Source: Cyanophora paradoxa
Lineage: Eukaryota; Glaucocystophyceae; Cyanophorales; Cyanophoraceae
DNA length: 64,000 nt
Assembly (NCBI GenBank): GCA_004431415.1
Contig: QPMI01000291.1
Location: 1 to 64,000, forward strand
Direction of reading: 5' to 3'
Shown here: in pieces, positions 36,201 through 46,767 of the stretch
Numbering within the stretch: position 1 is the stretch's first letter
Layout of the letters: every line of letters starts with the position of its first letter
Position numbers and translations under genes: made by a program
The notes under the pieces: generated by a model
Seen by the model: only the letters and a program-made list of their open reading frames with translations
Told to the model about the DNA's origin: nothing
Database searches by the model: none

Positions 36201-39200
36201 GCCCCAGTACCCCGACGTCGCACCGGAGAGGCCCGAGTCGGTGTCGAGGATCTTGCCGCGCGCGTCCTGTACCCCCGGCGCGCGTGAGCCGCGCCCACCC
36301 CGCCCGGCCCCTCCCCTCGGGGCGCACGAAGGAGGCCTCCCACATGGATGGGCCGGTCCCGCCGGGGCCGGCGAGCGAGTTGTCGTACAGCCCGCTCCTC
36401 CACTGCTTCTCTGCGGCGGGCAAGAATGTGAGGCGCGCTCATGATCAAGTCTAACAGAAGCGAGCGGCGCGGCGCACTGTCGAGGTCGGAGGCGCCGAGG
36501 GTGGTCCCCGAGGTCGGCATCTCCCACGTCTCCAGGAAGTACCTGCGCGAGGGCGAGAGAGTCAGCCGCGGCCAGGCCGGGCTAGGCCGGGCTGGGCTAG
36601 GAGGCTATAATCAGGCCGCACCAGTCGCGGTCCCAGAAGGCGGAGCCGGCGGTGAGGCCGGGGGGGATGAACGTGACCCAGAGGCCGCCCCCGCCGGCGC
36701 CCGAGCCCCCGGGGAACTCCGAGTGCCCGATCGTCTTCAGCGACGCTGTGCCCGCGACCACGTACCCCGAGCCGTACGGGGGTACTGGCGCGGGGGCGGT
36801 AAAGGCCGCCGCCGGCAGCGTCGCCGTGATCTGCCGAGTTTCATCAGAGAAGCTCTCGAGAAACTGTACAAGATGTCGTGACCACGGGTTGATCTTACGC
36901 GTATAGATCTGCGCAAGTAGTTAAGCCCGGAAAACGCGGCAAGTTCGTACCAAGCGAGGGCGATACGCGCAGCAACTCTAGCTAGCGTAACTAGCTAAAG
37001 CAGGTGCCGTCGTACAGCCTTAAGACGCTAAAGGCGAGAGCCTTGAGGTCCCAAGACAGACTCCGCCCCGCGGAGACGACGCTCCCTAAGCCTGCCATTT
37101 GCATAGCATATAGGCCGTGTGTATATACATATACAGCGGCAGCTTCACAGTACAGCTTGAGTCTCGCAGCCTCGAACCTGCCGTGGCCCGCGGCTCAGCA
37201 CAAAAGTACGGGCATCATAACGGTGTACGGTTACAGTCAGTATATACGATAACCGTGAGTACTCTGCTAGCCAGCCCGCACGCAGTTACGCTGATCCAGT
37301 CAGCCGCGATCTACGGCAAGTCCAGTCTGCCGCAAATGTACTGTTCAGTTCGAGTCGACTCAGATTAATAATAATATTAATGAATTTTATAAGAGAAGTC
37401 GAATCCGATTCGAAGCTTGAAGTTTGCAAGCTCCGACTCCGCAATCGGGAGCCTCGGAGGGCCACCTGACTGGGGCAGATTCCGTAAGACTTACTGTTAA
37501 ATATTCGGCTCCGAACAGAGAAAAACTAAATCAGCAAGGAAATCATAAATGCTTCCTGAATAGGCTCGAAAACTGGAACGTCGCATCACATGATCAGATC
37601 GATCGTGCACGTTTCCCGGTCGTTCGAATTCAAGTAAACAGAATGACGTCAGGTCGCCCGGAAGCTAGTAGGAGATCGACGAAGGTACTCCAGCTGCTGT
37701 ACAGCCTGTACTCCCGGTGTCGAAGAGAAAGGGGCAGTGGCGCAGGCTAGCCGTATTCGTAGTGGTAGACTAGTAGTTATGTATCGAGACGTATACGTAG
37801 CCATGAAGGGATGGTGATGGAGTCAAAGGACGGTACAACAGTAGACAATCAGGTAGTACTAGAGTCAAAGTAATCCAGATCATAAGTAGGAAGCTCGAGC
37901 GAAGGACGATGGGCCAGACGGATGTGTACTTGGGCAAGGCTTGCAAGCATACGCAATATATATATATATTATTCTCGGAATACAGAACACAACAGGCGCG
38001 CTCATGATCAAGTCTAACAGAAGCGAGCGGCGCGGCGCACTGTCGAGGTCGGAGGCGCCGAGGGTGGCCCCCGAGGTCGGCATCTCCCACGTCTCCAGAA
38101 AGTACCTGCGCGAGGGCGAGAGAGTCAGCCGCGGCCAGGCCGGGCTAGGCCGGGCTGGGCTAGGAGGCTATAATCAGGCCGCACCAGTCGCGGTCCCAGA
38201 AGGCGGAGCCGGCGGTGAGGCCGGCGGGGATGAACGTGACCCAGAGGCCGCCCCCGCCGGCGCCCGAGCCCCCGGGGAACTCCGAGTGCCCGACCGTCTT
38301 CAGCGACGCCGTGCCCGCGACCACGTACCCCGAGCCGTACGGGGGTACTGGCGCGGGGGCGGTAAAGGCCGCCGCCGGCAGCGTCGCCGTGATCTGCCGA
38401 GTTTCATCAGAGAAGCTATCGAAAAACGATGCAAGAAGGCTCGCACGGAGGTGGTCGAGACGGCGCCAAGGCCGTTCGGGACGGCGACGTTGACGTCGAG
38501 AATGCGGAGCTGCGTAAAGTCGGCCGCGAGGCCCGTCGTCGAGAGCGCTTTGCCCTGTATCGAGAACGTGACCGCTGCGGCGAGGACGAAGAAATCAGGC
38601 GGGGCGGGCGGGCGGGTGGGGGGCGCGCTGACGGGCGGTGGGGGCCTTGACGACGCGGGGGGATACCGAAGCGATCCCGAGGAACGAGATGGGGACGGGG
38701 TACACGATGTCCGCCAGCTTGACGCGCTTCCGCTGGTCCTGCCGGCGGGGACCCCTTAGTAAAGCAGCAACAGGCGCTGGCCGGCCGGGAAGGGGGAAAG
38801 GGGGGGCGGGGCGGGGGCGGACCCGCATGGCGGCGCGCCAGCGCGCGTCGGCGCGGAAGAGTGAGAGGTACTCCTCGGGGCCCGGGATGCGCGCGTAGAT
38901 GGAGAACTGCGAGGCCGAGGCGGCGCTGCCCCACACGCCGCACGCCGCCGGCAGCGAGAACTGCGCGCCGCCCGCTCGGCCCGCGGCCGGGCCCGAGGAA
39001 CGGGCTAGGGGTACAGGTTCGGGGCCGGACCGGGGGCGTGACGAGCCACGTGAAGTCCCACGCGATGGCGCCGGCGTCGCCCGACCCCAGGCTACCTGTC
39101 GTGAACCCGGAGACCTGCGGAGAGGCTCGGGCGGCCCGGGTTTGGGTTCGAATCCGGAGCGGGGCGGGCGGGCCTGGGCGTTCTCGAGGTTGACGTCGAA

Positions 39201-40718
39201 GGCGAGGCCGCCGAAGCCGTCGATGGTCCGGTGCGTCCTCTTCATCGTCCACTCCACCCCGCACAGCTGCGCTCGCGAGCGGCCGCCGCGGTCAGACTAA
39301 AGAGAGAAGAGAGGAGGCGAGCGGCGCCCGCCCGGCCGGCCGGCCGTGCCTGGAGCTCGAAGTCGCTGCCCGAGAAGTCGAAGGCAAAGCTCGCGTCGCT
39401 GACGACGGGCGGCGTGTTCCGCAGCGCGCGCATCACCACCGTCCCCTTCTGATTATTGATTACGCCGTCCATGCCCCACACCTGCGCATATCTTCGGCTC
39501 GCAATCGACCCAGGCCGAAAGGCTGGGGGCTTGGGAGGGGGGGGGGGGGGGGGGGGCGGGGGGCTGGGGGGGGTACGACGCACCGTATGGGAGGGGCTGA
39601 GCGTGTCAGTCGGTAGGTTGTTCCAGATCCACTGGCCGATATCGGGTACGCCCCCGAGGAGGCCGACCGTAGCGATGGGGCCGCTGACGTCGGCGTTGAC
39701 GCCTTTCGAGGGCGTACCCGTCTCGTGTATCCGCAGCCGGGCCGGGTTCCACGTCGGCAGGCTCTCGTCTGCGCAGCGGCCGCCGCGTCGGTGAAGGCGG
39801 GTACTCGGAGGGGGGAGGGGGTGGAAGGGGGTTGGGGAGGGGGGTGGTTGGGGGGAGATAGGGGAAGGGGGTGGCGGGGCGAAGCGGAGACGAGGGGCGG
39901 AAGGCAGGCGGCGGCGAGGTACGCGCGCGGGAAGGGGGGGGAGGGGGGGGGAGGGGAGGAGGGGGGCGGTGGTACGCAGCAGCAGCCGCGTCGGCGCTGG
40001 CGGGGTACTCGCGGAAAACGCGGGAGGAGGGGGGGGGGAAGGAAAGGAGGAAGAATGCAGAACGAGCGGGGAAGGGCGGGAAGGGGGAGGAGGACGGGGG
40101 AGGATGCACGGGGAAGGGGAGGAGGGACGGGGGAGGATGGACGGGCGGGGAAGGGGGAAGAGGAAGGGGGAAATGGGAAGGGGGGGGGGAGCCGGGGAGC
40201 GGCACCAAAGGTGTAGCGGAGGCTGTAGCGGGGGGTATCGGAGCCACCGACGAAGGCCTTTGGGCGGTACCCCGCGAGGAGGGTGACGGTCTCGCCCGAG
40301 GCGACGTTCTCGAGGAGGATGTCGAACGTGACGTCCGCCGTGGGCGCGTCGGGCTCCAGCGGGCACACGAGCTTGCGCGCGTCGTCCAGCGCCGTCAGCG
40401 TCATCGCCCCGTCCGGCGGGACCAGCGCCCAGATGATGCTGCGGCACGGGCGCGCTCGCGATCGTCGGCTGCGGGGGCGAGCGCGGCGGGGCGGGCGAGC
40501 GACGGGCCGCACCAGAGTTGGCTACCGACGAAGCCGGCGACGCCGTTCGTGAAGTAAGAGTCCGAGGGCCTGATCACCCGCACCGTCCCCGCGCCGCTCG
40601 CGCCCCGCGCGGAGAGGCCCGCCAGCAGCAGCAGCAGCAGCGCAAGGGCCACCGGCGCCGTCCGGTGCAGGGCGGCCGCGCGGGGCGGCCCGCGGGAAGG
40701 GCGTGGGCGGGGTTCCAT
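27220..40718 (-). CDS. Very large secreted kelch-repeat protein
   Basis: ATG at 40718 gives a signal peptide (RTAPVALALLLLLLAGLSARG). The first module has SYFTNGVAGFVGSQLWCGP, SIIWALVPPDGAMTLTALDD and VTFDILLENVASGETVTLLAG, a CUB-like pattern. Later exons include GVINNQKGTVVMRALRN, FDFSGSDFELQ, TIDGFGGLAFDVNLENAQ and VTFSIQGKALSTTGLAADF. Kelch-type blades appear from about 34 to 30 kb: KLYVTGGIVRVF, YSLVLFGGMAKDP, DVFVYGGTPRNF, VYVFGGLKENGVG, LWMYGGTTGEDPGDYLNDFW, RLVLYGGHDGCLGPRGDVLLYD and LFVFGGANEAV. A fibronectin III-like exon, VLEGLQAGTPYQIEARAR, lies near 29.45 kb, then VGGVFARINGSEFLVLG and FEYNATDACEEPVCEVGVVV. A stop at 27220-27222 ends the last open exon. Many Asn-X-Ser/Thr sites fit an extracellular glycoprotein. 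Carbohydrate or matrix binding is inferred. That this is a single gene, rather than two or three same-strand genes, is not proven. Confidence 0.6.
33290..33430 (-). other. AT-rich intron inside the kelch gene
   Basis: A 140-bp patch of clearly lower GC lies between the exon encoding KLYVTGGIVRVF and the upstream exon encoding VYVFGGLKENGVG. It contains stop codons in all minus frames and is best read as an intron. Confidence 0.5.
36431..36854 (-). repeat. Exon duplication, copy 1
   Basis: This 424-bp segment matches 37994-38417 with about five substitutions and no indels (constant offset 1563). On the minus strand it carries the exon ITATLPAAAFTAP to GSAFWDRDW and the exon YFLETWEMPTSG to DLDSAPRRSLL, with their acceptor sites. 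Copy 1 joins smoothly to the downstream exon EKQWRSGLYDNSLAGPGG. Confidence 0.92.
36855..37993. other. 1.14-kb extra DNA between duplicated exons
   Basis: Lower GC than the surrounding gene, with short palindromes and an (AT)n patch near 37,960. Only short open frames and no recognisable protein. No terminal inverted repeats are obvious. It could be an inserted element or a divergent intron. Confidence 0.6.
37994..38417 (-). repeat. Exon duplication, copy 2
   Basis: Near-identical to 36431-36854. Its right side joins the upstream exon VTFSIQGKALSTTGLA to VPNGLGAVSTT, so copy 2 is contiguous with the 5' part of the gene and copy 1 with the 3' part. Confidence 0.92.
39537..39556 (-). repeat. 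Intronic poly-G tract (poly-C in sense)
   Basis: Twenty G on the plus strand, which is C on the sense strand of the kelch gene, in an intron that also contains gtacccccc near its donor side. Confidence 0.95.
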
Positions 40719-41852
40719 CTGCGGCAGCGGCAGCGGGCCGGGCGCCGGTCAGTTTGGCCTGGGGGCGCGTGGCGGATCGGCTCTGATAGTACGGAGCCTG
40801 GGTTTAGCACAAGCTAAACCCGGCGATGCGGCGGGCCCGGGACAGGGCGCCGCCGCGGCGCGGTGCCATCTGTGACATGTACAGCGTCGGTTGCCGCGTC
40901 GGCCGCGTGCCGGGCGTCGGTTAGCTTTGCGGGGAATCACGCAAAGGATCGGCCGGGCGCCGCGGCTCTAGAGAGACCATTGCATGGGTCAGCTGCAGGA
41001 GATCTAGGCTCATGATCATCTGTCGCCCGGTCATGATCAGCGCACCAGGAATCAGAGGCCGCGCCGTGCACGCGCCGCAGTCGCAACTCGCTCGGTCGAC
41101 TTCGTGGCTCAGCTGCTGCGTTCCAAAGTTCGCCAGCTGACTGCAGCTGCCGCTCGCTGCAGCTGCAGTCGTGGCTGATCGGGCGCGGTCGTCAGTGCGG
41201 CCGGGGGTCTTCTTCAAGCTTCCAGCCGCTGATTAATATTATGACCCCAGCTCGTTGTCGTTGCAACTGTCTTCAGCTTCTTCAAGCTTCCAGTCCGACG
41301 GTCCCCGTCACGGCGTCACTGCGTTCGCAATCCGATGATCATTGCAGTTTCACCCGTGTCATGCTCAGGCGTTGTTTCAGTTTAAAAATTTGTGTTTCAG
41401 CCGCTGAGCGGCTGGATATCGATCCGGACGCTGGCTATAGCTAGCGGAGAAAGCGGTCAAAAAGGGGCCCGGCCAAGAGTGGAGCGGACCGCGCCGGACC
41501 TTCTGCCCTACCGCGCGCGCGGGATTGATCGGCTCTTACTAGCTTTTGATCATGCCACAGCCATGCTAAAAAGTGCTGGGCTACGCGGAGACGGGGGAAA
41601 AACGGAGAGGCGGGCAGGGCGGGCAACGGGAGGGGCGAGAACAGGGCGGGGGGCCGGGGTGCGGGCGGGGTCCGGCGGGGGCTGGTGCGGGGCGGCGGTT
41701 GGGCGGAGGAAAGTGGAGCGAGAATGGGCGGGGCCTGCGGGCGGCGCGTGCTACTACGCCTGCAGCTGGTACCGTTCGTGCAGCGCCCGCCTGCGCGCGC
41801 CCGGTCAGGAAAAGAATGCGGTATCTCCCAAGCGAGCGGCTCAGATCCGAGC
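40719..41852. other. Intergenic region upstream of the kelch gene
   Basis: Between the transportin stop and the kelch gene start. No gene recognised. The sequence gggtttagcacaagctaaaccc (40,800-40,821) is a small hairpin. Words such as gctgcagctgca and atgatcat recur. The part next to 40,718 should hold the kelch gene promoter. Confidence 0.5.
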
Positions 41853-44138
41853 TCACTTGAGCGCCTCGGGGAACTGTCCGTATATCCTCGCCCACTCCTC
41901 GGGCGCGTGGCTCTTGAAGGCGTACAGGATCTGGTGGAACTGGAGGGGGGAGGAAGCTTAGAGGGGTACGCGGAAAACCGAAACGAGGGAAGGGGGTACG
42001 CGGGTACCTCGGCCTGGAGGTCGGGCTTGAGGTCGTACCAGGAGGCGATGGCGTCGCAGAGGTAAATGAAGGAGGGCACGACGCCCTACAAAAGTTCCAA
42101 GTTAGCTCGGGGCGTCGGCCTCGGGGCTCGCGGGCGGGCTCGCCTGGGGGTTGATCTTGATGCAGGCGACGAGGCCGCGGAAGGCGTCCTCCTTCTCCAC
42201 GTCGTCCCGGATGTTCCGCAGCGACATGCACCACGGCTGCGCGGCGGGGAGGGCGAGGGGGATCAGAGGAGGGGAGGAGGAGGGGGAGGAGGAAGAGGAG
42301 GAGGCTGATCGGGTCTTGTCCTAGAGAGACAGACACGGAGGGAGGGGCGGGCGGACCTGGACGAAGCGGGCGAGGTGCGGGGCGACGTCGTCGGGGCAGA
42401 CGAGCCCCAGGCGCCCCAGCGTGATCGCCGTGTTCTCCAGCAGGCTCTTGTTCCCGCCCGCGCGGTTGAGCAGCGGCACGAGCGCCTCGACGACGACCGC
42501 CGCGTAGGGCCGCATCTCCGCGCCGACCTTGACCGCCAGCTCGCCGAGGGCCCAGCTCGCGTTGTTGCAGACGGAGAGGTACGTCGGGTCGAGGTTCTGG
42601 AGGAGGACGGGGACGAACTCCTTGAGGTGGGGCTGGAGGTGGCGGTGGCAGGACTTGGCGAGGTCGCCGACGAGCGCGAAGGCGCTCTGCCGCACGTCCG
42701 GCGCCTGGTCCTTCGCGCACTCGAAGAGCAGGAGCGTGAGGTTCGACTTGGCGACGAGCGGGTCGATGCCGGCCTTGAGGCCCTCCGCGAGGCCCGAGAG
42801 GAGATCCAGCGCGCACACGATGAACTCCTTGTCGCCCTCCTCGTTCATCTGCAAAGCGAGAAAGCTTGGACGGGCGGACGGACGGAAGGAAGTGTGTGTT
42901 TTGAGCGCAGAGAAGAGGGCCTACCGCCTGGGCGCGGAGGGTGTTCTCGACGAGGCGGAGGCAGCGCTGGAAGACGGGGTCGGCGAACTCGAGGAAGCCG
43001 GGCCCCAGCGCCTGGGCCACCGACGTCAGGCACTCCAGCAGCGGGAAGAGGTTCTTGTCCACGTCGCTCAGCTGGTTCCACCGCACCTGCGGGGGGAGGG
43101 AGGCAAAGCTCAGCTCGGCAGAGGGAGGCGCGGCTCCCGGGCGGGGCGGGGGCGGGGGCGGGGCGGGGGCGCACGATGAGCGGGGGCATCAGCATCGCGA
43201 CGTACTCGGGCCTGCGCACACACGCACGCGAGGCGACCCGATCAGGTCAGCCGGCTCGACAGGCTCGCTCGAGGGGCCCGCGGGGCCGGCTCGCCTGTTG
43301 AGGTCGGAGCCGACGGAGTCGGCGAGGGTGCCGATGGCGTCGTAGAGGATGAGGAGGTTCTTGGCCTGGTACTTGGTGAAGGCGAACATGAGGTTCTGGA
43401 GGATGGGCTGCAGGTAGGGGACCAGCTCGTGCTGCGCCTCCTCCTCGAGCGTCGCGAAGGCGCTGCACGCCGCCTCCTGCACCTTCTTGTTCCCGTCCAG
43501 CACCCGCTTCAGCAGCTCCTGCATCATGAGCGAGAGCAGCTGGTTCTGCCCGTTCGAGGCCCGCGCCTGCTCCGCCGCCGGCGACTGGTGCACGACCCAC
43601 TTGCTGAAGCGCGAGAGCGTCCAGCACGTGATCGACCGCACCAGCGGCTGCGCGGGAGGGCGCCGGGGCGCCTCAGTCAGCAAAGCCTAGCCTTGCGAAG
43701 CTTCGCGGAGCGGGGCGGGCGGGCGGGCGGGCCTTGGAGTCCTGGAGGAGGGAGATGAGGTAGGGGACGAGCTGGGGGAGGTGCGGCTGCATGCCGTCGA
43801 TGCAGCCCTCGGCCACGGCGCCCAGCGCCAGGATCGCGCTCTCCCTGCGGCGCCCACGGCGCTCGCTTGGGGTGGGTCTCTCTCTCTCTGGTGGGCGGGG
43901 CGCACCGGACGTCCCACTTGTCCGACGCGAGGCGCTCCTGGATCAGGGGCAGGAGGATGGGGAGGATCTCATCGCCGAAGATGCCTGCCGGGCGGCCGGC
44001 TCGGCGGGCGGCTCGGCGGGCGGCGGGGCGCGGGGCGGGGCGCGGGGCGGAGGGCGCGCGGGGGCGGGGGCCGCGGCGCACCGGAGAGGATGTCCAGGCC
44101 GGCGGCGGAGCACTTGCGCAGGTTCCACTCGCTCACCT

Positions 44139-44169
<31 letters not shown>

Positions 44170-45770
44170 CTGAGAGGGCGGAGCGCGGCGGCGGTCGGGC
44201 GGCGGCGGAGCGGAGCGAGGGGGGAGAGGGGAGAGGGGCACCTCGTCGTCGTCGTCGTCGTCGTCTGCCTTCTCCTCAGCGGCGTTCGCGTTGTCCGCCG
44301 AGTGCGACCCGCCCGCCTGCGCCTTGGGGTGGTAGAACCGCGGCTTGATGTCCTGCGCGCGGCGCGCGTCGGCGGCAGCGTCGGCGGACGCGGCGCGGCG
44401 CGGCGCGGTGCGGCGGTCCGGAAAGGAGAGCAAAGGAGCGGACCTGCTCCCTGTCCGGCACCATCTCGTCCTCGTCCTCGGCCGCCAGAACAGTCGCGTC
44501 GATCTCGGAGTAGACCATACCCTTGAGCAGGACGGGGATGAGCCTGCCGGCCGGCCGCGCGTCGGTCAGGCGAGCGGCGCGCGGGGGCGGGGAGGCCGGG
44601 GGCGCGAGCGGCGCGCGCGCCTCGGCATGTACGGCCGCAGGATGTCGTGCGACACCTTCGTCTCGGCGAACGCGGACCAGAACTCGCACGCCTCCAGCGC
44701 GACGTACTCGTCCGCGTCTGGCGCGGCGCTCAGCGCGGGCAGCGGGGCGGGGCGCGGGCGCGGCGGCCGGGTCACCTTGCGTGGCGTGGAGGATGTACTC
44801 GATGACGTTCTGGATGTGCGGCAGGAGCACGTCCAGGCGAACCTCCAGCAGCATGACCAGCGCCATGCAGACCCGTTTCCGCACCTCCGCGCTAGCGTCC
44901 GTCGCAAGGCTGAAGAGCCCCTGCAAGGAAAGAAACCGTTTCAGCGATCAGCCGGCGCAGGGCGAGGAGCGCGGCGGCGGCGGAGGAGGACCGGCTCGGC
45001 GCACCTGCAGGAAGGAATCCATGTGCACGAGGAGCGCGTTGGGCGCGACTAGGATGAACTGGTTGATGCAGCCGAGGGCCTGCTTCCGGAAGTTCTCGTG
45101 CGGAGAGGGGAAGAAGGTGAGGAGCTTCGGGATCAGAACATTCAGCGGCCGGCCGAGCTTGTCCGAGTCAAGGGCCTCGTTCATGTCCTCGCAGATCTTG
45201 TAGAGCGCGTCGAACGCGCCATCGATGACATACAGATCCGGGCTGTCGAGCAGGCCGATGAGGTACTGGACGAGGCCGGGCCACGCTTCGAAGCCGGCGC
45301 TGGTCGCGATTGTGACAATAACCGTGCCGACGGTGCTGCGGATGAAGTGCTGCGGATCTCCCAGAGCCTTAACGACCTCCTCTTTGATGTAGTTCTGGAC
45401 GTCGGCGTTTAGCTGCGCGTATCGCCCGCGAACGTTGTTCTTCAGGAGCAGGCCGGCCATCTGCCGGATGTCCTCCGCTTCCGACTTCATGTGCACGAGG
45501 ATGAAGCACAGGTACTTGTTGAAGTCGGGGATCGCGTTGAAGGACTCCAGTTGCTGCGCATCGAAACGCGCGCCGTGAGCGCCGGCACGGACTCGTCGGC
45601 GCAGTCGGCGATAGAGACGGACGGCGTGCCCAAGCGCGCGTTCCGCGCGCGGCTAAGAGCGGGACGCGCACCGCCTGGATCTGTCGGTGGACCGCATTGT
45701 TCGGTGAACGCGAGTCCTTAAGAAGCTGTAGTATGTTCGCCAGGCCCTGCTGGTCCGGGACCCACGCCAT
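41853..45770 (-). CDS. TNPO1: Transportin (importin beta-2 / karyopherin beta-2)
   Basis: Nuclear import receptor for PY-NLS cargos, composed of HEAT repeats. Start [20 protein letters not shown] at 45770 and stop TGA at 41853-41855, with about 15 exons covering the full family length (close to 890 residues). Landmarks in order are [92 protein letters not shown], the acidic H8 loop (two poly-Asp runs near 44,150 and 44,250), [139 protein letters not shown] and the terminal [15 protein letters not shown]. The acidic loop releases cargo on RanGTP binding in the known family. Introns are GC-rich and mostly below 100 nt. Confidence 0.96.
44145..44265 (-). repeat. Two (GTC/GAC)n trinucleotide tracts coding poly-Asp
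   Basis: cgtcgtcgtcgtcgtc runs at about 44,149-44,170 and 44,243-44,264 encode Asp runs on either side of an intron in the transportin acidic loop. Length variation here would be in-frame. Confidence 0.8.
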
Positions 45771-46020
45771 TTCGGCGTTCAGGCGTGCTTCTCTCGGTCC
45801 CCGGGGTACAGCTCAGATTGGACCGCGACCTTCGACCCCCGATCCGCGATCGCCGCGCTGCCGTCCTTCCCGGCACCCGCAGCTCTCGAGCGTGTAGGAA
45901 CCGGTGCGTCTCGCCCCGCGCGCTGCCGAGAGACGTTTCGACCCAACAAAGCGGTGAGTGACGCCGGGCGCCGCGGCGCACTCGCGCATTCGAATCCCTG
46001 AAAGATAGAGTGCAGACCCG
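45771..46020. promoter_or_regulatory. Divergent region upstream of transportin
   Basis: About 250 bp between the transportin start (minus) and the ATG of the small secreted protein candidate (plus). Likely a shared promoter; no clear core motif seen. Confidence 0.3.
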
Positions 46021-46425
46021 ATGGAGGCGCCTCAGAGGCGGCGAAGATGGCGCGGGGCCGGCGTCCGCAATTCGCCGCTCCTCGCTCTCGGCTTGCTCCT
46101 TGGCCTCCTTGCGAATCTTTCGGTGGGCTTCGCCTCTGACGTGAGCGTACACGCGCGCGAGCGCGAGCTGGAGCGCGAGGCGCCGGGCGTGGATTCAAAG
46201 TCCTCGAGCTCGGCCGCGCATCGCGAGCACAGCGGGCGGCGCGGGCACTGGACGGGAGAGTACGAGTGCCCGAAACGAGAGGACGAGACTCGGGAAGGGT
46301 GGACCTGCCGCACGCACTACGTCCCCACACCGGGTCCGCCCGCAGATCTCATGTGCCTGTCTCTCGAGTGCGAGCTCATATGCATATGCAGGGCGCCGCT
46401 GCCGTGTAGATCTCTTCGACGCTAG
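46021..46425 (+). CDS. Small secreted or membrane protein candidate
   Basis: ORF of 134 codons, intron-free as read. The N-terminus has a basic patch (RRRRWR) followed by a hydrophobic stretch SPLLALGLLLGLLANLSVGFAS, a convincing signal peptide or anchor. The rest is charged (RERELEREAPG) and then Cys-containing (YECPKRED, WTCRTHY, MCLSLECELICIC). The gene diverges from transportin and converges on the methyltransferase. The last part may instead be intron. I do not recognise a family. Confidence 0.4.
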   Translation: MEAPQRRRRWRGAGVRNSPLLALGLLLGLLANLSVGFASDVSVHARERELEREAPGVDSKSSSSAAHREHSGRRGHWTGEYECPKREDETREGWTCRTHYVPTPGPPADLMCLSLECELICICRAPLPCRSLRR

Positions 46426-46767
46426 CGGCTCTTTCCGGTGCGATCTTGCCCTTCCAGTCCGGCGCGCGACTGTGCATGATGTGCGCGCGCGGCGCGGCAT
46501 GGCAGCTGCGGGAAGGACTGCGCTGGCTTCCCCGGCTGCACCCCGATCTGCAGATGCCACTCCGATGAGGGCAGGCTCGGCTGCTCCCACAGGCGCGCCG
46601 CCGGCGCCCCTTCCGCCGCTGCATTAATATCCGATCCGCGGGCGACATTAATACTCGCATGCGCAGCGGGCCATCCTGTGCCATCGCAGGCGCCTGATGC
46701 CCCCCGCCGCAATCTCGACGCCCGCGCGCGCGCTGTAAATATAGCAAGCAATCGCGTTCCGCATCGA
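46426..46767. other. Convergent intergenic region
   Basis: Between the stop of the small secreted candidate and the stop of the methyltransferase. No gene supported; contains repeated gcgcgcgc and ggcgccggcgg-type words. Confidence 0.45.

Noticed and set aside
39606-40512. Pro-rich minus-strand open frames of 200-400 codons
   Set aside because: Most of the length is intron (long C-rich tract); only the short conserved pieces belong to the kelch gene exons.
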